NCBI RefSeq assembly: GCF_000745965.1
Contig: NZ_JQKI01000002.1
Span: 124,001-188,000 of the forward strand
DNA length: 64,000 nt
Direction of reading: 5' to 3'
Source: Edaphobacter aggregans DSM 19364
GTDB lineage: Bacteria > Acidobacteriota > Terriglobia > Terriglobales > Acidobacteriaceae
In this document: in pieces, positions 46,101 to 53,505 of the stretch
Numbering within the stretch: the first letter of the stretch is position 1
Layout: every line of letters starts with the position of its first letter
Made by a program: the position numbers and the translations under genes
Notes under the pieces: model-generated
What the model was told of the DNA's origin: nothing
Database searches by the model: none
What the model saw: the letters and a program-made list of their open reading frames with translations, nothing else

Positions 46101-46437
46101 TCTGGCCGATCGTGAGCGGGATGCCGGTGCGGCGCTGCGCGGTGAAGCCCGGGTGCTCGGCCGTGATGGTGTAGGTGCCGACAGGGATGGAGGGCGCTGA
46201 GAAGCGGCCGTCGGGGCCGGTCGTGAGGCGGCGCTCGTTGCCTGTCTCATCGTTGTGAACAAGGATGGAGGCGTCAGAGAGAGCAGCTCCGGTGGGGTCA
46301 GTGACCAGGCCGGACAGCGTTCCGCCGACGACCTGCGCATGCAGGTGACGCGCGGTGAGCGCGAAGAAGGCGAGGAGTGCGGCGACGAGAAGGATCTCGG
46401 CGGGAGAGAGTGAGAGTTTGCGTGTGCGGCCTTGCAT
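43171..46437 (-). CDS. TonB-dependent receptor, Oar-like with carboxypeptidase-regulatory domain
   Basis: The 1088-aa outer-membrane protein has a signal segment and then an Ig-like regulatory repeat (GTLSGLVTDPTGAALSDASILVHN; TITAEHPGFTAQRRTGIPLTIGQ). The plug follows (IKQLPLNGRSYDQLITLNPAVVNYTG) and then a 22-strand-type barrel ending in a terminal phenylalanine (QIQFGLKLLF). The Oar-like group is greatly expanded in Acidobacteria and probably imports plant or polymer-derived compounds. No substrate genes are adjacent. No clear TonB box was seen. Confidence 0.92.
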   Translation of the reverse strand: MQGRTRKLSLSPAEILLVAALLAFFALTARHLHAQVVGGTLSGLVTDPTGAALSDASILVHNDETGNERRLTTGPDGRFSAPSIPVGTYTITAEHPGFTAQRRTGIPLTIGQSKQIDLELTVDSVQQQVTVEDTPAIVNLSTQQTSGLVDERQIKQLPLNGRSYDQLITLNPAVVNYTGQRSGSIGTSNSSVGNMFAISGRRPQDNLFLLNGVEYTGASLINVTPGGTSGQLLGVDAVREFNVVTDTYSASYGKRQGAQISIVTASGTNHLHGSVYEFLRNSALDARNYFDQAHIPEFQRNNFGGSLGGPIRRDKLFLFGNYEGYRQNLGLSNVTFVPDTQARQGYLPDPASPSGPRKNYGVAAGVAPLFNLWPTQNGPALLDAKGNPTGIALAYSNPMQHIREDFGTTRFDYNITPNDLFFAVYTIDDSTADTPTQNPFASINEDLREQVASLQEQHVFSPRLLNTARFGFSRASFFFLGSSSPLNGATVPGWVAGKPVGAIVIAGSTASNGSSQITGAGANVGSNNATTRNLFTFDDHIFWTRGRHQIEAGGWVQRLQSNDNLAQNQFGQASFASLTTFLQGTVKTFTVVPDPRALGWRSWMGAGYLEDTIRLTPRVELRAGIRIESTNGFNESHGRASNYRFTNGVIDTNPTIGSTPLTSNRAKFLPAPRVGLAWDVRGDGRTSIRAGFGMHYSLLDTLDYRLDQAAPFNTTLSLANVPFSSLNITSSTKPSPGTLVSPSSVQTDIATPTVVSWSLHIEQQLAPDTALTIGYIGSHGYHQILSADLNEPAATVVNGVIYYPTTTKANPAVANTTSWISQGISNYNGLVVDLRRSLARGLQIRGNYTFSKNLDNGSAWNTSVSANTPAFVSYPADPSIDYGPAATDIRHLVAINGTYDLPIGRGHVIGSNLSGLANQAVSGWTISTIIALQSGFPFSPQLGYNPTGSGDTRNPVRPDINPNFHGNLYPRTPQQFFNPAAFIAPAFGTVGNLGRDTLTGPGLANADLSLLKGTQISERIHAQFRAEFFNVLNRTNFATPNPVVFTSGPTQGNAANQTTAVVASPTAGVITATAATSRQIQFGLKLLF

Positions 46438-46572
46438 GAGGGGCTCCGGAGTGTTGTAGCGCTCACCTTGCGTGGGATGGGTGAGCTGCTCTGCCTGTCG
46501 GTGAGGACGAAGGGGCTGGGTTCTCGCGCTACGGGCGACAACAACAGCGGACCGGAGTGAAGAAGGGAAGAG

Positions 46573-47670
46573 TCATCGCGCGACTCCGTGGCTATAGCTC
46601 CAATAGACAAGGCCCAGCGTGACGAGGGCGATGAAGATCTCACCGAGGATGCCGACGATTAGCGGACGCCAGCCCTGGCCGGTGAGGTCGCGTAGGCTCG
46701 TGCGCAGGCCGACGCCCGCGAAGGCAGGCAGGAAGGCCCAGCGCGAGAGGTTCGCCAGGCTGGTAAGCTGCGTGTGATTGAAGAAGCCCGAGGTCGCCAG
46801 GACCGAGAGCGCAATGAAGCCCAGGATGAACTTCGGAAACTTGCGCCAGAGGAAGAGTCCTTTGTGTTCGACGTCAGGAGCGAGCCCGCGCGACGACCAG
46901 TAAACCGCGTAAGCGAGAACGACGAAGCCGATGAAGCCGGAGCGCGCCGTCTTGGCGAGAACGGTCCAGCGCCCGGCTTCTTCGCCGTAGAGCGCGCCGG
47001 TGACGAGCGACTCGGCCGTATTATCGACCGCAAGTCCCGCCCACATGCCGTAGCCCTGCTGACTCATGTGCAGAGCGTGTCCGATGGCAGGGAAGGTGAA
47101 GAGCGCAATGGCGCCGAGAGTGAGGATCGCGGCGATCGCCGTGGAGGTGTCCTCTTCCTCGGGCTCGATGGCTCCCTGGGCTGCCATAATGGCCGTGACG
47201 CCGCAGATGCTGGAGCCGATCGCAAGAAGGCTGGTGAGCTTTGGCGGCAGGCGGAAGACGCGGCCGAGAAGATGCATCACCGAGAGCGAAAGAATCAGCT
47301 CAACGGCAACCAGCGCTAGCGACAGTCCTCCGATATGAAGGACGTCCTGCAGGACGAAACGGGCGCCCACCAGCACAATGCCGAGCTTAAGCCACAGCTC
47401 GTAGGTCGCGACGCCGGCGCGGAAGATTGGCGCAACACCGAAGACGTTGCCAATCACAAGCCCGAGAACGATGGCCCACAGGACGTACTCGAGGTGAGGA
47501 AAGGGAATCGCCGGATGGGCCGCACGAAGCTGCGTGGAGGCCTGTTCCAGCAGCTTACCCAGAAGACCGATTCCGAAGAGCAGGCCAACGCCCGGCAACA
47601 CGCGCAGGAATCGTGTTGCGAGCGAGGGTGATTCGATGGCGGCCGGACTCGGAATCGTGTGGGCGGACAT
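46573..47670 (-). CDS. yeiH: YeiH-family putative sulfate exporter
   Basis: The 365-aa membrane protein has about 10 hydrophobic segments and the UPF0324/Cons_hypoth698 signatures LKLGIVLVGARF, LLAIGSSICGVTAIMAAQGA and WAGLAVDNTAESLVTGAL. The family is annotated as putative sulfate export or sulfonate/sulfur-related transport. It is the last gene of a leftward operon: Cys-rich leader ORF, terminator-like hairpin, 38-aa membrane peptide, then this gene 14 nt on. That upstream arrangement points to control by cysteine or sulfur supply. Confidence 0.9.
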   Translation of the reverse strand: MSAHTIPSPAAIESPSLATRFLRVLPGVGLLFGIGLLGKLLEQASTQLRAAHPAIPFPHLEYVLWAIVLGLVIGNVFGVAPIFRAGVATYELWLKLGIVLVGARFVLQDVLHIGGLSLALVAVELILSLSVMHLLGRVFRLPPKLTSLLAIGSSICGVTAIMAAQGAIEPEEEDTSTAIAAILTLGAIALFTFPAIGHALHMSQQGYGMWAGLAVDNTAESLVTGALYGEEAGRWTVLAKTARSGFIGFVVLAYAVYWSSRGLAPDVEHKGLFLWRKFPKFILGFIALSVLATSGFFNHTQLTSLANLSRWAFLPAFAGVGLRTSLRDLTGQGWRPLIVGILGEIFIALVTLGLVYWSYSHGVAR

Positions 47671-47684
47671 GGAAAGAAGCGCGG

Positions 47685-47801
47685 TTAGAAGGAGACCGGC
47701 GGAAGGATGTTAAAGCGGATGAGCGCTGCCAGCGTGAGCGCAATGGCGACGGCGATAAAGTCGACGTTGATGCGAGTCTGGGTCGAGTGAGGTGCGGCCA
47801 T
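47685..47801 (-). CDS. 38-aa single-pass membrane peptide upstream of yeiH
   Basis: The ORF encodes a polar start (MAAPHSTQTRIN), one hydrophobic helix (VDFIAVAIALTLAALIRF) and a short tail NILPPVSF. A GAGG site lies about 6 nt before the ATG. The stop is 14 nt before the yeiH start, so the two are probably co-translated and the peptide may be a small subunit of the exporter. It is not a family I recognise. Confidence 0.7.
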   Translation of the reverse strand: MAAPHSTQTRINVDFIAVAIALTLAALIRFNILPPVSF

Positions 47802-47860
47802 GCTTGCCTCGATTTCTTGAAGATCAACTTGAAGGTGAGGGATAACGCGGGCAACAGAAA

Positions 47861-47893
47861 ACCCACGTAGGCGACTGGCGCTGTTACGTGGGT
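47861..47893 (-). terminator. Attenuator-like terminator before yeiH operon
   Basis: On the minus strand a perfect 9-bp stem (ACCCACGTA with TACGTGGGT) and a 15-nt loop are followed directly by TTTTCTGTT. It sits 31 nt after the stop of the Cys-rich leader ORF and 60 nt before the membrane-peptide start. It is placed to stop transcription unless leader translation changes the folding. Confidence 0.7.
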
Positions 47894-47923
47894 CCTGAGA
47901 TCCTCTAAGACTGATCGTTCAGC

Positions 47924-48010
47924 TTAGGTGAGGGAGAGTCCGACGCAGCAGCAACACGTGCCCATACAACAAAGGCAACAGGTGCTGCTGGCGATGTGCT
48001 TCGATCCCAT
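47924..48010 (-). CDS. Cysteine-rich leader peptide (28 aa)
   Basis: The ORF reads MGSKHIASSTCCLCCMGTCC and ends CCVGLSLT. Eight of 28 codons are cysteine, in runs of two, two and four. Its stop lies inside a hairpin (47902-47928: CCTAAG-CTGA, loop ACGA, TCAG-t-CTTAG-a-GG on the minus strand), and the attenuator-like terminator follows. Ribosome stalling at the Cys runs when Cys-tRNA is scarce would change which hairpin forms. Cys-rich upstream ORFs with this role are known in mycobacteria. No Shine-Dalgarno is seen; a TTGACT at 48041-48046 is placed for near-leaderless transcription, but its -10 is weak. Confidence 0.78.
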   Translation of the reverse strand: MGSKHIASSTCCLCCMGTCCCCVGLSLT

Positions 48011-48074
48011 GGAAAAAGGGTAATGGGTTCGGGGCGGATGAGTCAAGCGAAGAGGTTTGGGGCTTAAAGAGGAA

Positions 48075-48108
48075 ACCCACGCAGCGCGGTGGGGGCTGTT
48101 GCGTGGGT
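48075..48108 (-). ncRNA. Upstream copy of the terminator hairpin
   Basis: On the minus strand the stem ACCCACGCA/TGCGTGGGT is followed by TTCCTCTTT. Stem and first loop bases (ACCCACGyAACAGC) match the hairpin at 47861-47893, so the two are diverged copies. It lies 98 nt upstream of the Cys-rich ORF, downstream of the promoter at 48184-48212. Alternative pairings exist just before it: CCGAAG/CTTCGG, GACTC/GAGTC, AACGAAGT/ACTTCGTT and CGAAGTG/CACTTCG. That is the layout of a switchable leader. Confidence 0.5.
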
Positions 48109-48183
48109 ATTCCGGTAAAGCAACGAAGTGGGTGGACTTCGTTATGACCGACTCAACCCGAAGGGAGTCCTGTCACTTCGGTT

Positions 48184-48212
48184 AAGATAACGAGAATCGC
48201 GGGCGGAGTCAA
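48184..48212 (-). promoter_or_regulatory. Predicted sigma-70 promoter for the yeiH leader
   Basis: On the minus strand TTGACT (48207-48212) and TATCTT (48184-48189) are separated by exactly 17 bp. Initiation would fall near 48176, just before the alternative stem-loops. It points towards yeiH and lies 170 bp past the pckG stop. Confidence 0.55.
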
Positions 48213-48380
48213 GGGGCTTGCCAATCGACATGAGGTTCGTCCCGGTTCGGGAAAGCCTGTCTGGAGCGCAGTAACACTAAATCAATTTAAATCAGCAAGT
48301 TGACCGGTTCTCCGGTCTGCCGCAATAGCCATAGTTCTGTTCCGGCGGAGCAGGAGAAATCCAGATAAAACAGCGATTTG

Positions 48381-50231
48381 TCACAGCCGGCAGATCAGCA
48401 GCTCGCGCTCGTAGATCATCTCCGGCGGAAGATGGTCATGCAGTGCCAGAAAGAGCTCCTCGTGGTCCATCACCTCACGCCGCCAGGCCGCCCGATCGAC
48501 GCTCTGAAGCTGGTCAAAGAGCTCCCGCAGTTTCTCCCGCGGAATCTTCAAGCCCTCCCAGTTAATGTCTTCAAAGTGAGGCGTCCAGCCGACCGGCGTC
48601 TCCTTACCCTGAGCGCGGCCCCGTACACGGTCGACGATCCACTTCAGCACTCGCATGTTCTCCGAGTATCCGGGCCAAAGAAACTTTCCATCCTCGCCCT
48701 TGCGGAACCAGTTGACGTGGAAGATGCGCGGCGTGGACGACAGCGTTCGCTGCATCTTGATCCAGTGCCGGAAGTAGTCGCCCATGTGATAGCCGCAGAA
48801 GGGAAGCATCGCCATGGGATCGCGCCGCACCTTGCCGAGCGCCCCACCGGCCGCGGCCGTCGTCTCCGAACCCATCGTGGCTCCGGTGTAGACGCCGCCT
48901 GACCAGTTGAAGGACTGGTAGACGAGTGGCATCGTCGTCGAGCGGCGGCCTCCGAAGATGATCGCCGAGATGGGCACGCCCCCGGGAGCCTCCCAATCCG
49001 GATCGATCGTCGGGCACTGGCTGGCCGGCGCCGTGAAGCGGCCGTTCGGGTGCGCCGCGGGCTGACCGGTCTGCTTGCCGATCTCGGGCGTCCAGAGATT
49101 GCCGCGCCAGTCAAGGCACTCGGCCGGCGGCGTGTCGGTCATTCCCTCCCACCACACTCCACCGTCGGGTGTAAGCGCGACGTTGGTAAAGATGGTGTTC
49201 TTCGCCAGCGTCGCCATCGCATTGGGATTGGTCTTCGCCGACGTTCCCGGTGCCACGCCGAAGAAGCCTGCCTCAGGATTGATGGCGCGCAGCTGTCCCG
49301 TCGCATCGGGCTTGATCCAGGCGATGTCGTCGCCCACCGTCCACACCTTCCATCCGTCAAATCCGGCCGGAGGAATCATCATGGCGAAGTTCGTCTTGCC
49401 GCAGGCCGAGGGGAACGCGGCGGCGACGTACGTCTTCTCCTTGGTGGGAGATTCCACGCCGAGGATAAGCATATGCTCGGCCATCCAGCCCTCATCGCGC
49501 GCGATGTTGGAGGCGATGCGCAGCGCGAAGCACTTCTTCCCCAGCAGCGCGTTGCCGCCGTAGCCGGAGCCGTACGACCAGATCTCGCGCGTCTCCGGGA
49601 AGTGGACGATGTACTTCTCGTCGTTGCAGGGCCAAGGGACGTCCTGCTCTCCAGGCCCGAGCGGCGCGCCTACGGAGTGCATGCAGGGAACGACGCGCTT
49701 GATATCTTTGTCGATCTCGGCGAACACCGGAAGGCCAATCCGCGCCATGATTCTCATATTAACGACGACGTACGGCGAGTCCGTAAGCTGGACGCCGATC
49801 TGCGACATCGGCGAGCCGACCGGGCCCATCGAGAAGGGAAGCACGTACATCGTGCGCCCGCGCATCGAGCCGCGGAACAACTGCTTCAGCTTGCGCCGCA
49901 TCACGAAGGGGTCTTCCCAGTTGTTTGTCGGGCCAGCGTTGTCCTTCGAGAGCGAGCAGATGAAGGTGCGGTCCTCCACCCGGGCGACGTCGTTCGGAGT
50001 GGAACGCGCGTAGAAGCAGCCCGGCCACAGCTTCTGGTTCAGCGTGGTAAAGGTTCCGGAATCAATCAGCTGCTGGCAGAGGGCGTCGTATTCCGTCTTG
50101 GAGCCGTCTACCCAGTGGATCGAGTCGGGCTGGGTCAGGTCGGCCATCTTTTCTACCCAGCGGATGAGATGCTTGTTTGTTGTGGGGGGCGATGCGGGGA
50201 GGACCGCTGTTGCGCTCTTCTCAATCTTCAT
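48381..50231 (-). CDS. pckG: Phosphoenolpyruvate carboxykinase (GTP)
   Basis: The 616-aa gluconeogenic enzyme converts oxaloacetate and GTP into PEP and CO2. Visible motifs are [14 protein letters not shown], the P-loop-like [16 protein letters not shown] with the reactive cysteine, and the metal-binding segment [28 protein letters not shown] and [23 protein letters not shown] follow. Its length and order are those of GTP-type enzymes, not the ATP-type. It is a single gene with its own promoter region. Confidence 0.97.
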   Translation of the reverse strand: MKIEKSATAVLPASPPTTNKHLIRWVEKMADLTQPDSIHWVDGSKTEYDALCQQLIDSGTFTTLNQKLWPGCFYARSTPNDVARVEDRTFICSLSKDNAGPTNNWEDPFVMRRKLKQLFRGSMRGRTMYVLPFSMGPVGSPMSQIGVQLTDSPYVVVNMRIMARIGLPVFAEIDKDIKRVVPCMHSVGAPLGPGEQDVPWPCNDEKYIVHFPETREIWSYGSGYGGNALLGKKCFALRIASNIARDEGWMAEHMLILGVESPTKEKTYVAAAFPSACGKTNFAMMIPPAGFDGWKVWTVGDDIAWIKPDATGQLRAINPEAGFFGVAPGTSAKTNPNAMATLAKNTIFTNVALTPDGGVWWEGMTDTPPAECLDWRGNLWTPEIGKQTGQPAAHPNGRFTAPASQCPTIDPDWEAPGGVPISAIIFGGRRSTTMPLVYQSFNWSGGVYTGATMGSETTAAAGGALGKVRRDPMAMLPFCGYHMGDYFRHWIKMQRTLSSTPRIFHVNWFRKGEDGKFLWPGYSENMRVLKWIVDRVRGRAQGKETPVGWTPHFEDINWEGLKIPREKLRELFDQLQSVDRAAWRREVMDHEELFLALHDHLPPEMIYERELLICRL

Positions 50232-50401
50232 AGTCTGGGTGTTTCCCTGCTTCCTAGATTAAGTCTTCGCCTCTCATGACGGCCTGTCAACTTTGGGTGG
50301 GCGATCATCGGCGCATGTCGTCGGCAGCCTGGTCAGAGTCAGGTCGCCCCGATATCGTCGGTTAGCCGGGAGCAACAGCCTCGGGTTCGCCCGATGTTCA
50401 G

Positions 50402-51478
50402 CTACCGCAAGCGGCTGGCCATTGGATCTAGATCTTTATTTGTGTCCCGTTGCGCGGTACGTGTCTTCCATATCTCCAGCAGAGTGGACGCTGCGGCGAA
50501 GGCGAGCGGGCCAAGAATAATTCCGGTAATTCCAAACAGCGCGATGCCTCCGAGGATGGAGAGCAGGACTGCTACGGTGTGTTGGCGAAGATGCGGACCG
50601 ACCATCACCGGATAGAGAAAGTTATCGATGGTGCTGACGACGCCTCCGCCCCATGCGGCGAGAAGTGCGGCCTTGCTCCAGTGTCCGCTGAAGCCGAGGA
50701 AGAGGGCGATCGGTATCCAGACAAGAAAGGCTCCAAAGGCCGGAACCATTGCCATGATTGCTGTCAGGATTCCCCAAAGAAAGGCGTTCGGAACGTCAAG
50801 TACCCCGTACGCCAGGCCTCCCAGCGTTCCTTGTATCGCGGCGATGGCCAGGCGGCCGAGGGCCGTGGCGTAGATTGTGCCGCGAAGTCGATCCATCAGC
50901 ACGCTGGCTTCGTCGTCGTCCAAAGGCAGCAGCGAACGAGCGAAGGCTCCGGCGAGTGCGCGGTCGCGGTAAAGGAAGAACAGGATAAAGAGCAGGATGA
51001 CGATCTGAGTGATCGCACCGATGGAGCTGCCGATAATGCCTGCGACCTTAGCGCCGAAGAATGCAGCAACGGATTTCGTCGTATTTGGCAGATCGATGCT
51101 GTTGCTGATCGCCAGAATTCGCGACGCCAGCGCTGGATGCCGGCTGAAGTAGTCGGCGATCTTCTGGTGCGTGGTCTCGCTGCGAAGAGCCGTGACCACG
51201 TTGGCGACCTGCTGGCCGACGCTCTGCGCGAGGAAGAACGTCGGCACGATGATGCTAATGACGATCAGGAGGAGCGCAACGGTGGCGCAGAGATTCGGAC
51301 GGCCGATCTTTCCAGCCAGCCATTGATAAGGACGCTCGGTGACGACCGCGATAACGATCGCTCCTACGATGGCTACGAGGAACGGCTTGAGAAGAAATGC
51401 GGTGACGACGAGAACGCCGAGCGTCATGAGGAAGAGAGCGATCTGTCTCCACGGCGTCGCTTCACTGTCTGGCTGCAT
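50402..51478 (-). CDS. AI-2E/PerM-family transporter
   Basis: The 358-aa membrane protein has about 7-8 hydrophobic segments. A first pair (IALFLMTLGVLVVTAFLLKPFLVAIVGAIVIAVV) and a later VWIPIALFLGFSGHWSKAALLAAWGGGVVSTIDNFLYPVMVG are typical of the PerM group. A soluble loop spans about residues 85-130. Members export autoinducer-2 or act as Na/H antiporters; the sequence does not distinguish them. Confidence 0.86.
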   Translation of the reverse strand: MQPDSEATPWRQIALFLMTLGVLVVTAFLLKPFLVAIVGAIVIAVVTERPYQWLAGKIGRPNLCATVALLLIVISIIVPTFFLAQSVGQQVANVVTALRSETTHQKIADYFSRHPALASRILAISNSIDLPNTTKSVAAFFGAKVAGIIGSSIGAITQIVILLFILFFLYRDRALAGAFARSLLPLDDDEASVLMDRLRGTIYATALGRLAIAAIQGTLGGLAYGVLDVPNAFLWGILTAIMAMVPAFGAFLVWIPIALFLGFSGHWSKAALLAAWGGGVVSTIDNFLYPVMVGPHLRQHTVAVLLSILGGIALFGITGIILGPLAFAAASTLLEIWKTRTAQRDTNKDLDPMASRLR

Positions 51479-51598
51479 GAGACCTCGTCAGGATCGATTT
51501 CCGATAAAGGCTACTCCATTATGGTGCGCCAGTGGGGGGAGGGAACGGACTTCTCCTGGCAGGGGGCGGCCGAGCCCCTGGAGGGGTGCCGTGGGTTG

Positions 51599-51748
51599 TG
51601 GTTATCCTCAGTGTTCGCACTGTGCAGCGGATACCATCCCCCGCACTCAAGTGTGCAAAGTCTTCGATCGAGAGACTTTAGGTTGGTACTTCGGTATTCG
51701 GCTGCTGATGCAGAAAGCCCGGCCATATATGGCCGGGCTTTTTCTTTG
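51599..51748 (+). ncRNA. Candidate structured small RNA with terminator
   Basis: No gene lies on this strand nearby, yet about 150 nt show dense structure. A stem GGU-AUCC/GGAUACC encloses CAGUG-UUCG-CACUG (51600-51635). Then come GCAC/GUGC (51643-51656), a perfect 7-bp stem AAAGUCU/AGACUUU (51657-51679) and UAC-UUCG-GUA (51687-51696). Last is an 11-bp stem aaagcccggcc/ggccgggcttt (51714-51741) followed by a T-run. Two UUCG tetraloops and the final terminator are typical of a stable RNA. It does not match 6S, tmRNA, SRP or RNase P by eye. The 5' end is not defined. Confidence 0.5.
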
Positions 51749-51837
51749 CTTCTTTAAGTTAAGTGTAGCAGGGGGTGTCAAGAGTCCTTGGTGTGGATAT
51801 CGCTGGAAATGGCCGGTTGGCGCGGGGTTTTGGAGCA

Positions 51838-51869
51838 CGCCCCAGATCTCAGAATCGAGATGTGGGGCG
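51838..51869. repeat. Hairpin repeat, family A, copy 1
   Basis: A palindromic unit with core CCCAgATCTCagaatcGAGATGTGGGGC, one of four copies within 2.9 kb (the others at 53121, 53903 and 54681). It lies just downstream of the GH130-like pseudogene. Confidence 0.75.
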
Positions 51870-51894
51870 CTGGCACCGGAAGTCATGGCAGCAC

Positions 51895-51934
51895 GGCCAA
51901 AATGCGGGGGTTCTTCGCTTCGCTCAGAATGACA
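51895..51934 (-). repeat. Short interspersed repeat, family B
   Basis: On the minus strand this reads GTCATTCTGAGCGAAGCGAA then GAACCCCCGCATTTTGGCC. It is the same element as 33677-33715 and as the copy inside holA at 57994-58056. Confidence 0.75.
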
Positions 51935-51954
51935 CTCTATTTTGAGCACGAGCG

Positions 51955-53072
51955 CTACGGGGCGGTGACTACTCCTACGGCTGAGTCGGCGCAGCCGTAG
52001 TAGAGGAACCAGCGGTTGCGGAAGCGGACGAGGCCTTCGGCGAAGGTGGTTCCGGCGACGTACTGGCCGGTTTTTTCGTAGGGGCGCTCGGGTTTGAGGG
52101 CGGGGGCTTCGGCGCGGGCGATGAGGTGAGCGGGGTCGTGGGCGTCGAAGATGGCCTCGCCCGCGGCGTAGGCGTTGGCTCCGAGAGCGGGGTCGCCGTG
52201 GTCGGGGTCGTTTTTGCCGTTGTAGAGGACCACGATTCCTGCGTCAGTGAGGACGGGCGGCGGGCCGACCTCGGGGAAGCCGCTGTCGAAGTGGCCGGGG
52301 CGTTTGGTGAGGACCTCGATGGGGTTTCCTGCGGCGTCCTCGACGGCGGTCCAGTGGATGAGATCGGGCGAGGTGGCGAGGCGAACGATGATCTCGCCCC
52401 AGTACATCCAGTATTTGCCGTTGATCTTTGCGGCGACGAGGCGGTCACCTTTGAGCTGGGTGACGATGCCTCCAGATTTGTATTTGAGCGAGTCGTACTT
52501 GCCGTTGGCGGAACCAGGAAGATGGGGCCGTGCTTGGTCCAGTGCTCGAGGTCGGGGGAGGTGGCGAGGCCGATGGAGTAGGTCTGGCGGTTCCACTGGG
52601 TGTAGGTGAGGACGTATCTCTGGTCGGCGGGGGAGTCGTCGGATTCGACGATGCGGGGATCTTCGACGCCGCCGGGCAACTCGCGGGATTTTTGCGCGTC
52701 TTCAGCTGGGTAAAAGACGGGCTGGGGCTGGCGGGTGAAGTGGATGCCGTCGGTCGAGGAGGCGAGGCCGAGGCGCGAGGTGTGGTTGCCGATCTCCATC
52801 TTGCCGGTGTCGTCTTCGGCGCGATAGAGGACGATGATCCTGCCGTCGCGGACGATGGCGGCGGGGTTGAAGGTGTGAAGCGACTCCCAGTGGATGGGTG
52901 TTTTGGCGATGGGATCGTTGAAGAGAGAGGCTTTGTTGGGGGTGATGACGGGGGTGTCGAGGGGGCGGGTGAAGGGGCCGATCTGCCAGGCGTCGTTTGT
53001 GGGTTTCGCTGCGGCCAGGAGGGTGAGGGCGAGGGTGGTGGTGATAGCGAGGTAGGAGTTGGGGATTCGCAT
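51955..53072 (-). pseudogene. GH130-like glycosidase/phosphorylase, frameshifted
   Basis: The first part (from 53072) has a signal segment and the five-bladed-propeller family pattern: IHWESLHTFNPAAIVRDGRIIVLYRAED, SRLGLASSTDGIHF, GGVEDPRIVE and SIGLATSPDLEHWTKHGPIF. After about 52520 the reading moves by one base to GSANGKYDSLKYKSGG, then KYWMYWGE, VVLYNGKND, GTTFAEGLVRF and LYYGCADSAVGVVTAP. One base missing in ccagg-aag (52514-52520) would restore about 370 aa. GH130 enzymes act on beta-mannosides by phosphorolysis. It is either a recent pseudogene or a sequencing error. Confidence 0.8.
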
Positions 53073-53120
53073 CAGGAGGTAAGTATGCCTCAGGCATGGT
53101 TTCGGATGCTAAGGAGTGTG

Positions 53121-53171
53121 GTCGTCCTTCGGACGATGTCCCACATCTCAGAATCGAGAAGTGGGGCACCC
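53121..53171 (+). repeat. Hairpin repeat, family A, copy 2
   Basis: Two hairpins in tandem: CGTCcttcGGACG, then CCCACatCTCagaatcGAGaaGTGGGGCACCC. It is nearly identical over 50 bp to copy 4 (54681-54733). It precedes the second toxin-antitoxin pair. Confidence 0.8.
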
Positions 53172-53226
53172 GCATTATGGTTGACCAAGTTGACCAACGG
53201 AGGCGATACTGAGCAGGGGAGCGGTC

Positions 53227-53505
53227 ATGGCGACTTACAACATCTACGAGGCGAAGACGAACTTCTCCCGGCTGGTGGAGGAGGCTACGCATGGCGAAGA
53301 GGTTGTTATCGCCAAGGCGGGGGAGCCGGTCCTGCAACTTGTGCCGATTAAGAAGAAGAAGGCGGGCGCGAGGCGGAAGTTTGGGCAAAACGTACTGGGC
53401 ATTACTTACATTGCGCCTGACTTCTATGACGATCTGCCGCTGGACATGTTCGAGGTGATGCGCGACGACAGTCCCGAGAGCAAAGGCAAGGGTAAGGGTG
53501 AATGA
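53227..53505 (+). CDS. Type II antitoxin, Phd/YefM family
   Basis: The 92-aa protein starts MATYNIYEAKTNFSRLVEEATHGEEVVIAKAGEPVLQLVPI, the standard Phd/YefM DNA-binding half. A C-terminal toxin-binding tail (PDFYDDLPLDMFEVM) and a Lys/Gly-rich end follow. A GGAG-like site (gggagcggtc) lies before the ATG. Its last codons overlap the toxin start by 4 nt (ATGA). It is distinct from the rpoC-linked antitoxin. Confidence 0.9.
   Translation: MATYNIYEAKTNFSRLVEEATHGEEVVIAKAGEPVLQLVPIKKKKAGARRKFGQNVLGITYIAPDFYDDLPLDMFEVMRDDSPESKGKGKGE

Noticed and set aside
51541..51748. 6S, SRP, tmRNA or RNase P RNA
   Set aside because: None of the diagnostic motifs (long single hairpin with central bubble, GGAAGCAGC loop, tag reading frame, RNase P conserved regions) is visible, so it is left as an unnamed candidate.
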